This document shows, one piece after another, positions 1-6,456 of a stretch of DNA of 9,746 nucleotides. Source of the DNA: an uncultured Fretibacterium sp. (GTDB lineage Bacteria > Synergistota > Synergistia > Synergistales > Aminobacteriaceae); assembly GCA_937915755.1 (NCBI GenBank), contig CALGGR010000334.1:1-9746 (forward strand). Direction: 5' to 3'. The notes under the pieces are model-generated. The model searched no databases and was not told the origin of the DNA. It saw nothing but the letters and a program-made list of their open reading frames with translations. Each line of letters starts with the position of its first letter. Positions within the stretch are counted from its first letter, which is position 1. The position numbers and the translations under genes are program-made.

Positions 1-307
1 CGCCGCTACCTTGAACCTCAATGTGTAGCAAAATCCATTCAGTTCTGCCGTCTTTAAGGAAAATTTTGATGAGTTCATCAACAAAGAGGGGAGGATTATG
101 CTCATCAGCAACGGGGCGTTGAATGGAATCACGAAGCTCTTTAGAGAGGAACTCTGGCTCACGAGAAAAATCGACATCCCGATAAAGAGCAGGCAAAGTG
201 CGTTCAATGAGCTGAGGGAGGAAACGTTTAATAGCGTCCTTCCATAAGCCGTCGAAGTCAGCGCGCTCAGAAGTAGTAGACGAGTATTCAGAAAAATCGT
301 TATCCAT
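1..307 (-). CDS. Rpn/YhgA-like PD-(D/E)XK nuclease, C-terminally cut by window edge
   Basis: The first 102 residues of a protein that runs off the left edge. I translated it directly; it begins ATG at 307. A GAGG ribosome site lies at 319-316, 8 nt upstream. The N-terminus contains FDGLWKDAIKRFLP (residues 18-31) and SREPEFLSKEL (48-58). Then come VDELIKIFLKDG (76-87) and LLHIEVQG (93-100). This arrangement is typical of the Rpn (recombination-promoting nuclease)/putative transposase family (also called Transposase_31 or YhgA-like). D77 and E97-x-Q99 would be core residues of the PD-(D/E)XK fold. Family members nick or cut DNA and are often multicopy in mobile and gut-bacterial genomes; the cellular role is unsettled. 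The gene has its own likely promoter and sits beyond the transfer operon as cargo. Whether the C-terminal part is intact cannot be seen. Confidence 0.8.
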   Translation of the reverse strand, partial: MDNDFSEYSSTTSERADFDGLWKDAIKRFLPQLIERTLPALYRDVDFSREPEFLSKELRDSIQRPVADEHNPPLFVDELIKIFLKDGRTEWILLHIEVQGSG

Positions 308-330
308 GTAAAAATCCTCAACAAAAAATA

Positions 331-350
331 ATGATGTAATTATACATGTA
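331..350 (-). promoter_or_regulatory. Candidate promoter and operator for the Rpn-like gene
   Basis: On the minus strand a perfect TATAAT box lies at 344-339, about 32 nt upstream of the ATG at 307; no good TTGACA-like -35 is visible at 16-18 bp spacing. The -10 box is embedded in an imperfect inverted repeat, ATGTA(334-338)-ATTA-TACAT(343-347), and abuts the perfect 8-bp palindrome TACATGTA (343-350). A weak -35 with symmetric DNA over the -10 suggests a repressible promoter, and the XRE-type regulator encoded immediately upstream is the obvious candidate. The promoter and the operator are both inferences from sequence only. Confidence 0.4.
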
Positions 351-372
351 GAGAGTACGCAGACGGAGAAAA

Positions 373-648
373 TTAAGGAAGAGGATTCTGCTCGCAAAAG
401 GAGTTAATAGAAAGAGCGAGACGATAAGAGAACTCCTTTTGAGAAATGTTGAGAGCCTTGCAAATATTGTTCATGATATGAAGTTGAGGCCATTGTTCGC
501 CGTTTTCGATGCTGATCCATTTTTTGAGGGACAAGCCAGAGAGTTGAGCGGCTTGTAACTGAGATAAGCCCTTCTCTAAGCGGATTTGTAAAATGACGTT
601 AGCGAACATGTTTTTAACGTCGTTATTGGAGTCATCGTAGTGAGACAT
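373..648 (-). CDS. XRE/Cro-CI-type helix-turn-helix transcriptional regulator
   Basis: A 91-residue DNA-binding protein. Its core (about residues 16-72) is a single Cro/CI-type HTH domain: IRLEKGLSQLQAAQLSGLS forms helices 1-3 and is followed by KKWISIENGEQWPQ and the helix LHIMNNICKALNIS. This is the usual 'R..KGLSQ..LA..SGLS...I..IE.G...P....L..I..AL.I' pattern. There is no additional effector domain, only a short acidic N-terminus and a 15-20 residue tail. The ATG at 648 has a strong AGGAGGT site at 661-655 with 6-nt spacing. The gene is separated by 80 bp from the transfer operon upstream and by 65 bp from the Rpn-like gene downstream. Both gaps contain a TATAAT box with symmetric DNA, so autoregulation and control of the nuclease gene are plausible. 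It could equally act on the conjugation operon. The target is unknown. Confidence 0.85.
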   Translation of the reverse strand: MSHYDDSNNDVKNMFANVILQIRLEKGLSQLQAAQLSGLSLKKWISIENGEQWPQLHIMNNICKALNISQKEFSYRLALSINSFCEQNPLP

Positions 649-682
649 ACAGCCACCTCCTAAAGAGGAAAAAGATAGAAAT

Positions 683-688
683 ATTATA
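683..688 (-). promoter_or_regulatory. Candidate -10 box of the XRE regulator gene
   Basis: A perfect TATAAT (minus strand) lies at 688-683 in an AT-rich stretch between the radical SAM gene and the regulator, about 35 nt upstream of the regulator ATG at 648. At a 17-bp spacing the -35 position would be 711-706, which reads TAGATA and does not match consensus. That position coincides with one arm of the inverted repeat at 706-724. It is compatible with a separate, possibly regulated promoter for the regulator gene, but there is no direct proof. Confidence 0.35.
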
Positions 689-705
689 TTATTAAGGAGG
701 GTAAA

Positions 706-724
706 TATCTACGAAAAGTAGATA
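706..724 (-). repeat. 7-bp inverted repeat (hairpin or operator) after the radical SAM gene
   Basis: TATCTAC (706-712), a 5-nt loop GAAAA (713-717) and GTAGATA (718-724) form a perfect 7-bp inverted repeat. It lies 4 nt beyond the stop codon (731-729) of the radical SAM gene. Read on the minus strand the stem is followed only by TTTACCC. The stem is AT-rich and the U-tract is three bases, so it is a poor intrinsic terminator. Its promoter-proximal arm falls where the -35 of the next gene should be, so an operator is the better reading. A weak terminator or attenuator remains possible. Confidence 0.4.
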
Positions 725-728
725 AGCA

Positions 729-1556
729 TTAAGTAGTGAGAGGGTCATGCCAGTGAGGAGAATAGATAGCGGCAGGTCTAGCCCACGAGCGTTGGAATCT
801 GCGCCAGTCGCGGGTAGTATCGCCCTTGAAGTCCCTGTAGAGCATGGCCATAGGACAGAAGCCGAGAGCCTTGACGGTCTCCAGCCGTTTAGTGGCGAAG
901 TCGAAGGAATCGCCGGGATAACCGATGAGGACATAACAGCGTAGGAGGTTTCTGTTGCCGTACCCCGCCTCCCTGAAGAGCATTGCGGCATGTTCGAGAG
1001 GAGGGAGGTCATCAGGAGTGTCGTAAGCGAAGAAAATCTGCTTAGGCTTGACCTGCTTGAAGAGTTCAATGTGCCAAGATTTGAGAAGTTTAGCCTCAAT
1101 GCCGCCCCTGAAGTCAGGCCTGTGCTTCTGACGTTTGAGCATGTCGAAGACGGCGCGAATGTGTTTCTCCGAGCAACAGAGCAAATTATCGTCGAGAATG
1201 ATCCAGCCGTCAGTAATGGGAAGCTCGCGCAAAGGGCCTTCACGTGTGGGGACAGAGCAGAACCAGCAGTGATTATGACAACCGCGAGAAGTGATAGTGT
1301 AGCCGTGCTTGAGGTACATACCGGGTGTGAAAGCCTCACCGCGCATCCCCGTAGCAGGGCCGCCAATCTTGACGTTGCCGTAGCGAGACCAAGCGTCAGC
1401 GAGTCTTTCAGCTTCCAGCAAATCCCATGTGAAAGCGACAGAGATGTGAATCTCCGAGATGTCATCAGGAATGAACAGGCCGGGAGTTCCAATCGCCACA
1501 TATTCGTCTTCAGGAGTGGCGTTAGTTTTGCGAGGAAACACTCTAAGTATTGGCAT
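729..1556 (-). CDS. Radical SAM protein of the phage/conjugative-element type, function unknown
   Basis: About 275 residues with a canonical radical SAM cluster motif CX3CX2C in the segment SRGCHNHCWFC (cysteines at about residues 93, 97 and 100 from the chosen start), which should bind a [4Fe-4S] cluster and S-adenosylmethionine. Before it, SVAFTWDLLEAERLADAW...VKIGGPATG resembles the end of the Rossmann-like (B12-binding-type) domain of larger radical SAM enzymes, but no DxHxxG cobalamin motif is visible. After it come ILDDNLL, a GGIEA strand, FFAYDTPDD and CYVLIGYPGD, which fit successive strands of the barrel. There is no obvious SPASM or second Cys-rich cluster. The frame also opens with TTG at 1562, but ATG 1556 lies just past the preceding gene's TGA (1561-1559) and is preferred. 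No clear ribosome site is present, so translational coupling is likely. The substrate is unknown; similar small radical SAM proteins occur in phages and ICEs. Confidence 0.85.
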   Translation of the reverse strand: MPILRVFPRKTNATPEDEYVAIGTPGLFIPDDISEIHISVAFTWDLLEAERLADAWSRYGNVKIGGPATGMRGEAFTPGMYLKHGYTITSRGCHNHCWFCSVPTREGPLRELPITDGWIILDDNLLCCSEKHIRAVFDMLKRQKHRPDFRGGIEAKLLKSWHIELFKQVKPKQIFFAYDTPDDLPPLEHAAMLFREAGYGNRNLLRCYVLIGYPGDSFDFATKRLETVKALGFCPMAMLYRDFKGDTTRDWRRFQRSWARPAAIYSPHWHDPLTT

Positions 1557-1558
1557 GG

Positions 1559-2077
1559 TCAAAAAGTGAGCAGAGGGACAGCTTTATAGCACTTAAAAAT
1601 GTTAGCCGCGCCCAGATACCGAGAATCGAAGCCGAAAGGAGAATCGCTGAGTAACCAGACCTCATCAGACGCGAGAATGACAGGAAGGGGAAAAGGCCGT
1701 AGGAATCTCCCCGCCCTATCATGAGAAAGAGGCGCACTGTTAGGGAACGGAAAGCCGTTAATGAGGATAAGGCCGTTATCGCCAAGTTCAACAGTATCGC
1801 CGTGAGACCCAGCAACCAACTTTAGGAAAGGCTTGCGTTTGCCCCACATGTTTTTCCTGAAGTATTCAGGAGGCACCCACTCAGTAGATGAGAAAGCATC
1901 AATAGGTACTTGAACGAAGTCGCCTTTTTGGGGGAGAGTATCGAGTTTCAACCATAGGCCGCGAGGGACAGACGCGGTAGTGTTGAGAATGAAGCACTCC
2001 GAACAAATGAGAGCGGCGAGGATTGAGCCGACAAGAATAACGAAGAGGGCATTACGTTTTTGTTTAAGTCTGCACAT
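1559..2077 (-). CDS. traF: TraF-like S26 family signal peptidase of the conjugation system
   Basis: A 172-residue membrane-anchored serine peptidase. One N-terminal transmembrane segment (about residues 8-27 from this start) is followed by NTTASVPRGLW, whose serine (about 36) is the expected nucleophile. Next comes FLKLVAGSHGD, whose lysine (about 86) is the expected general base, and then the C-terminal box FDSRYLG. All conserved boxes of the TraF/S26C type are present, so it should be active. In RP4, TraF removes the tail of the TrbC pilin and joins its ends, and the same task is likely here. ATG 2077 is chosen because GAGGT at 2087-2083 sits 5 nt upstream. A GTG at 2089 overlapping the topoisomerase stop would add MRFI but has no ribosome site. 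The 3' end abuts the radical SAM gene. Confidence 0.85.
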   Translation of the reverse strand: MCRLKQKRNALFVILVGSILAALICSECFILNTTASVPRGLWLKLDTLPQKGDFVQVPIDAFSSTEWVPPEYFRKNMWGKRKPFLKLVAGSHGDTVELGDNGLILINGFPFPNSAPLSHDRAGRFLRPFPLPVILASDEVWLLSDSPFGFDSRYLGAANIFKCYKAVPLLTF

Positions 2078-2085
2078 GATAAACC

Positions 2086-4116
2086 TCACTTTCTGAAAAC
2101 GGGCTTGCCTTTGTTGTCATCGGCGGTCATTTTGCACTCCGGGTAATTGGAACAGCCCCAGAACGCGCCGTTTTTGCCGTTGCGTAAGAACATAACCGCG
2201 CCACAGCGGGGACACTTGACGTTACTTTTCTTTGATGACTTTTTGCTGTCGGATTTCTTAGACTTTGAATTTTCTGAGCCTTGAACGGTGATGGGCTGTG
2301 CAGAGGCAATGATTTCTCTGATAGTGTCTTGAATGTAGTTAATGACTTCATCGATGGACATTTGAGAGTCTTTAACTTTCCTGAAGTAAGTTTCCCAAAC
2401 GGCAGTAAGGTCAGGAAGAGTAATATTTTCAGGCAGAGCGTGAATGAGGCTTCTTGCGGAGGGAGACGAAATCAAGTTTTTCCCCTTCTTAATCAACATG
2501 CCGCAGTCGATGAGTTCCTTAATGATTCCTGCCTGAGTAGCGGCTGTGCCGATGCCGTCAGTTTCCTTGAGGATTTTCTTAATCTCAGAGTCAAGGACAT
2601 AACGGTAGACTTCATTCATAGCCTTTAGCAGAGTAGCCTCAGTGAATCTAGCTGGAGCTTTAGTTTTCTTCTCCAGTAAGTTAATATCGTTGCACGAGCC
2701 ATTTTCGCCCTCTGAAGTTTCAGGCAATGGAGCGGAGTTATTATCCTCGTCGTTATCATTTTCGTCGTCTTTGTCCTGAGAATCATTCTCAATAGCTTTC
2801 CAGCCATCATTGAGAACGAGCCGCCCTGACGCAGTAAAGAGTTCGCCGTCAATGTCAGCGTTGATGTTGACCTGCAAAAATTCGTAGTCCGGCAAGAAGA
2901 AAGCAATGTAACGTCTAGCGACCAGCTCAAAGATTAAAGCCTCGTCGCCCTCAAGAGGCTTTGTAGCTTTACAGGAAGCTGACGGAATAATGGCGTGATG
3001 TTCTTCAACTTTTTTAGAATTGAAGACGGGAGTTGAGCGTCCTTTATCGACATTTTGAGGAACTCTGACAGAGGATAATGTTTCGATAACGTCAAAGATA
3101 CGTTGAGCGTCGTCATGGTGAGCGTCGGGCAGAAATTCACAGTCTGAACGCGGATAAGTGAGAATGCCCTGCTCGTAAAGTTTCTGGCAAATGTCAAGTA
3201 CTTTAGCTGGGGACAGGTCAAATTTTTTCGATGCAATCATCTGGAGTTTAGGAAGCGAGAAGCCTACAGGAGGCTTTGAAGACTGCTTTTTACACTCGTA
3301 TTTAGTGATATTAGCTGGCTTCCCTTCAAGTCTGCTGACGAGAGCCTCCCCGACGGATTTATCGATGAGCCTTTTATCCTCATCAAGCCCTTGTTGTTCA
3401 TCACGCGGTTTCCAAGTAGCGAAGAACGACCCATTTTGAACGTCGATCTTAGCCTTAACAAGCCAAAAAGGTTTAGGAGTGAAGAATTCAATGGCTTCAT
3501 CTCTGCGGACGACGAGGGCAGTAACGGGAGTTTTGACTCTGCCAATTCTGAGAGGGCCGCCGTTGTAACCGTTTCTTTCAGCCATCTTAGTGTAGAGGCG
3601 AGTGAGGTTCATGCCGTGCAACCAGTCAGCGCGACTACGAGCGAGAGCGGCATCGCGGTCTCCGTGAAAATCAGAGTCAGGTTTAAGATTGTTGAGAGCT
3701 TTTTTGACGGCTTCGGGGTTGGTGTCGCTGATAAGGATACGCAAAACTTTTCCTTTGTAGCCACAGTAGTCGAGAATTTCATCAATGAGGAGTTGACCTT
3801 CTCTGTCGCAATCGCCAGCGTTGATGACGGTATCAGCTTTTTTCAGTAAGCTCTTGATGTTGTCGAATAAGTCCTTGCTCTCTTTCTTAACGAGCAACTT
3901 CCAGACATGGGGGAAAATGGGAAGGTCAGCAATATTCCAGTGTTTATATTTCTCATCGTATGCTTCCGGCATGGCCTGTTCGAGTAGATGGCCAGCGGCC
4001 CAAGCGACAATATCATCACCCGCCTGAATGTATAGTTTGTGATTCTGTTGAGGTTTAGAGAGGACAGCGGCAATGGAACGAGCGAGACTAGGTTTTTCAG
4101 CAATGAATAAGCGCAT
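2086..4116 (-). CDS. topB: DNA topoisomerase III (type IA), plasmid/ICE type
   Basis: A 676-residue type IA topoisomerase that cuts and passes single strands. The N-terminus MRLFIAEKPSLARSIA starts the Toprim domain; its acidic triad is in AGDCDREGQLL (D102, D104, E106). IGRVKTPVTALVV (about 191-203) and the catalytic tyrosine in GILTYPRSDCEFLP (Y321) follow. GIGTAATQAGIIKELI (about 521-536) is the conserved later motif, with Gln where many relatives have Arg (GT-ATRA). A very acidic Asp/Glu/Asn-rich insert lies at about 444-476. The C-terminus has a Lys/Ser linker and one C4 zinc ribbon (CPRC...CSNYPEC). ATG 4116 is chosen because AAGGAG at 4130-4125 lies 8 nt upstream and it restores the canonical family N-terminus; an ATG at 4134 overlaps the trbI stop. 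TopB-like enzymes are common on IncP plasmids and ICEs and support maintenance or transfer. Confidence 0.93.
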   Translation of the reverse strand: MRLFIAEKPSLARSIAAVLSKPQQNHKLYIQAGDDIVAWAAGHLLEQAMPEAYDEKYKHWNIADLPIFPHVWKLLVKKESKDLFDNIKSLLKKADTVINAGDCDREGQLLIDEILDYCGYKGKVLRILISDTNPEAVKKALNNLKPDSDFHGDRDAALARSRADWLHGMNLTRLYTKMAERNGYNGGPLRIGRVKTPVTALVVRRDEAIEFFTPKPFWLVKAKIDVQNGSFFATWKPRDEQQGLDEDKRLIDKSVGEALVSRLEGKPANITKYECKKQSSKPPVGFSLPKLQMIASKKFDLSPAKVLDICQKLYEQGILTYPRSDCEFLPDAHHDDAQRIFDVIETLSSVRVPQNVDKGRSTPVFNSKKVEEHHAIIPSASCKATKPLEGDEALIFELVARRYIAFFLPDYEFLQVNINADIDGELFTASGRLVLNDGWKAIENDSQDKDDENDNDEDNNSAPLPETSEGENGSCNDINLLEKKTKAPARFTEATLLKAMNEVYRYVLDSEIKKILKETDGIGTAATQAGIIKELIDCGMLIKKGKNLISSPSARSLIHALPENITLPDLTAVWETYFRKVKDSQMSIDEVINYIQDTIREIIASAQPITVQGSENSKSKKSDSKKSSKKSNVKCPRCGAVMFLRNGKNGAFWGCSNYPECKMTADDNKGKPVFRK

Positions 4117-4133
4117 ATTTAGAACTCCTTTCA

Positions 4134-5363
4134 TTAGTTGCGCCAGACACGAGGGAAAATGATGTCGTGCTGAACGAAAATCATGAAGCGATAACCGGGC
4201 TTAATCTTAATAGTAGGTTGACGGTTTGCTTCACGTTGAATGATTTGAGCGATGGCCTCAGCGACAGCAGTAGCGGCATTTTCGGCGAGAATCGAACGCG
4301 GGTCATTATTGTCTCTATTGTTGTTATTAGTGGGAGCAGCAATTTCCACGCCCGCGCCGAGCAAAGACACGAGTAGAGCGGAAGAAATGATAGACCCCCA
4401 ATGACGATTAACCGAGCCTTTGAAACCCGAATAGCCAGACTGATCCGCGCCTTTGAGGTTATCGAGAACGAGGCTAGAGCCGTCAGGAAAAATTAACCTG
4501 CTCCACATAACGAGGACACGGCTTTGACCGTAAGAAATTTGGTTATCGTAAGTGCCAATTAAGCGAGAGCCACGAGGAATTAACATGTAACGCCCCGTAG
4601 CAGAATCCCAAACATTTTCTGAGACCTGAGCAATCATGTTACCGGGCAAATCGGAGTTAAGGCCGGAGATAAGGACACAAGGAAGTAGCGTCCCCGATTT
4701 AAGCTCCAAAGCACTCTGTGGAGAAGTAATAGAGTGCTTAGAATATTGTTCAGGCAATTTCTGCTGAGTGAAAGCGTCTTTTCTGCTCCAACCGTTAGGG
4801 TCAGGGGTATTTGAAGATTGCTGAGGCATAAAAGGCATGGCGAACTCAGTAGCCGTATTAGTGGTATTAGCCGGAGCGTTAGATAGAAGGCGAGAAACTT
4901 CAGCAAGAGTGTCTGAGTTATTGTTTGCAGTTTGAGCCACTCCGCCGTTATGAGTCTGTTCCCTAAAAGCCTGAATGCTAGTAGGAGAGTTAGCGGCTAA
5001 AAGTCGTTGCACCTGATTCTGTTTCCTGATGTCGGAGATTTTGGGAACAGGAACATAGGCCGGACGAACTTTTTGCGGCTGAGGAGTAGTAACAGGTTCG
5101 GGAGCTTTAACTGGTTCAGGCTCAGGAGGTTTGGGACGAGGTGGAGCAATAGACTGCGCTCCGCTGGAAGCCTCGAAGAGATTGACAGGAGCATTACTCC
5201 CATTAACACCGCCGCCTGAATTGAGGATAGAAGTAGCAACGAGTGTGAAAATAATGCCCGCGCCAATGAAAATGAATAGGGCGATACGTTTTGAGGCAGA
5301 TTTGCCCTGCTTTGCTTTTTGCTGTGCAGAAGGCTCGAAACGATCAGGACTATCAGGACTCAT
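4134..5363 (-). CDS. trbI: TrbI (VirB10-like) channel scaffold protein
   Basis: A 409-residue protein that spans inner and outer membranes in P-type secretion systems. A basic cytoplasmic N-terminus (1-25) precedes one transmembrane helix (about 26-47). Then comes a proline-rich periplasmic region (74-110, PPRPKPPEPEPVKAPEP), a Gln/Asn/Thr-rich linker, and the VirB10/TrbI beta-barrel domain from about residue 218. The domain begins with LKSGTLLPCVLISGLNSDLP and continues through RYMLIPRGSRLIGTYD and VMWSRLIFPDGSSLVLDN. The hydrophobic stretch at about 322-343 corresponds to the outer-membrane 'antenna' helices, and the protein ends in PGYRFMIFVQHDI. The ATG at 5363 overlaps the trbG TGA as ATGA, with only a weak GGAAGG 11 nt upstream, so coupling to trbG is likely. 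Length is near that of other TrbI proteins. Confidence 0.93.
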   Translation of the reverse strand: MSPDSPDRFEPSAQQKAKQGKSASKRIALFIFIGAGIIFTLVATSILNSGGGVNGSNAPVNLFEASSGAQSIAPPRPKPPEPEPVKAPEPVTTPQPQKVRPAYVPVPKISDIRKQNQVQRLLAANSPTSIQAFREQTHNGGVAQTANNNSDTLAEVSRLLSNAPANTTNTATEFAMPFMPQQSSNTPDPNGWSRKDAFTQQKLPEQYSKHSITSPQSALELKSGTLLPCVLISGLNSDLPGNMIAQVSENVWDSATGRYMLIPRGSRLIGTYDNQISYGQSRVLVMWSRLIFPDGSSLVLDNLKGADQSGYSGFKGSVNRHWGSIISSALLVSLLGAGVEIAAPTNNNNRDNNDPRSILAENAATAVAEAIAQIIQREANRQPTIKIKPGYRFMIFVQHDIIFPRVWRN

Positions 5364-6439
5364 TTACTACGCCGCCTTCCAGTAGTAGCTCTGCTCTCTC
5401 TAATGTTAGTGTCAGAGAGTTTTTCGTCCCTAACGATAGCGACTCTCTTGTTGCCAATTTTGAGATAAGCCCTGTCAAATAAGCGGTCAACGATGTAATA
5501 ACGACCTTTTACGCGATAATTGGAGAGAGTTTCTTTCTTGTCGAGATAGATATAGAAAGCGGGAGTTTCACTGAAGCGCAGAGGCATACGGATATAAGTT
5601 TTCTGTCCGTCGTCAAAAACCGCATCGGGTTTCCAGTCAACTTTGTTCTTGTCGATGATGGTGTAGCGAGTGTAGAGAGTATCAAAATTCACGCCGTCCG
5701 TGCCGAGCTGTAACTCATCTTCGAGAGGCTTTTTGCCTGAATTATTCTGCTGACTTTTAGAGAAGATAGCGGTCAAGTCGTTCATCTGGTAAGAGAAAGC
5801 CACGCCGCGAATATACTGCGAATTTTCGGTAGCAGTGAAATCGAGATTGTATGTTCTCTTGTCAGTGTGAACGAGCAGATTTGTAGAAATGCCGGGCTGT
5901 GAGGGTTTGACGACAATATGAGAAACAGCAAGACCATTTTTCATGGACTGGGACGGGGAAAACATCCAGCGAACAGTGTCGCCCGCATGAATGCCCATGA
6001 TAGATTCGCCGGGTTCGAGAGCCACGTCGGTCATCCTCATAGGGCGGCAAGTGATGATAGGTATAACTTCCCCGTAAGGATAAATGACGTAACCCTGCTC
6101 ACCGATGAAAGGATTAGTAGCGGCTTTAGCCTCGTCAAAGTTTTTTCTCATCTCAAAGACGAGTTTGTCATAACGTCGTAGCTTAATCTCCTTGTCAAGA
6201 TTCTCCCAAAGCTGAATGCGAGTGGTTTCTTCAGCGGCTTCCTGCAATGCTTTGAACTGAGCTTCAGCGGCTTGAATTTCAGCCAGCTCATTCTGAGACG
6301 GAGGAGTGTTTTCGTACAAGGGAACTTCAGACGGAAGAATAATCTCGCCCGTGTCTCTGTTGTAACCGGGAGTAGCGGGGAAAGCCGGACTTGCCACAAT
6401 GAATATGAAGACCGAAAGAAGGAAAAATTTTCTGTGCAT
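5360..6439 (-). CDS. trbG: TrbG (VirB9-like) outer-membrane channel protein
   Basis: A 359-residue secreted protein. The N-terminus MHRKFFLLSVFIFIVASPAFPA is a signal peptide with probable cleavage after the Ala near residue 22. A Glu/Ala/Gln-rich helical segment follows (about 40-90). The VirB9/TrbG module then shows ITCRPMRMTDVALEPGE, HIVVKPSQPGISTNLLVHTD and RTYNLDF. The C-terminal domain, which contacts TrbI, shows KVDWKPDAVFDDGQKTYI, NYRVKGRYYIVDRLFDRAYL and KRVAIVR; these are the hallmark motifs. ATG 6439 is chosen because AAAGGTGG at 6452-6445 sits 5 nt upstream; a GTG at 6448 is in frame but has no ribosome site. It is longer than VirB9 because of the helical N-terminal insert. No separate trbH/virB7-like lipoprotein gene lies between it and trbI. 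Confidence 0.92.
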   Translation of the reverse strand: MHRKFFLLSVFIFIVASPAFPATPGYNRDTGEIILPSEVPLYENTPPSQNELAEIQAAEAQFKALQEAAEETTRIQLWENLDKEIKLRRYDKLVFEMRKNFDEAKAATNPFIGEQGYVIYPYGEVIPIITCRPMRMTDVALEPGESIMGIHAGDTVRWMFSPSQSMKNGLAVSHIVVKPSQPGISTNLLVHTDKRTYNLDFTATENSQYIRGVAFSYQMNDLTAIFSKSQQNNSGKKPLEDELQLGTDGVNFDTLYTRYTIIDKNKVDWKPDAVFDDGQKTYIRMPLRFSETPAFYIYLDKKETLSNYRVKGRYYIVDRLFDRAYLKIGNKRVAIVRDEKLSDTNIRESRATTGRRRSK

Positions 6440-6456
6440 AGTAACCACCTTTAAGA

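Noticed and set aside
706..724. Strong rho-independent terminator ending the transfer operon.
   Set aside because: The stem is 7 bp and AT-rich and is followed by only three T residues on the minus strand; kept as an inverted repeat of uncertain role.
692..1501. Long open frame of 269 codons on the minus strand overlapping the radical SAM gene.
   Set aside because: Its translation is Ser/Leu/Thr-rich low-quality sequence with no recognisable motif, while the overlapping frame has clear radical SAM motifs.
990..1589. Plus-strand open frame of 199 codons, and other plus-strand frames such as 7864-8226 and 3391-3849.
   Set aside because: They lie antisense to well-supported genes, have no ribosome site or family motif that I can see, and are explained by the codon bias of the minus-strand genes.
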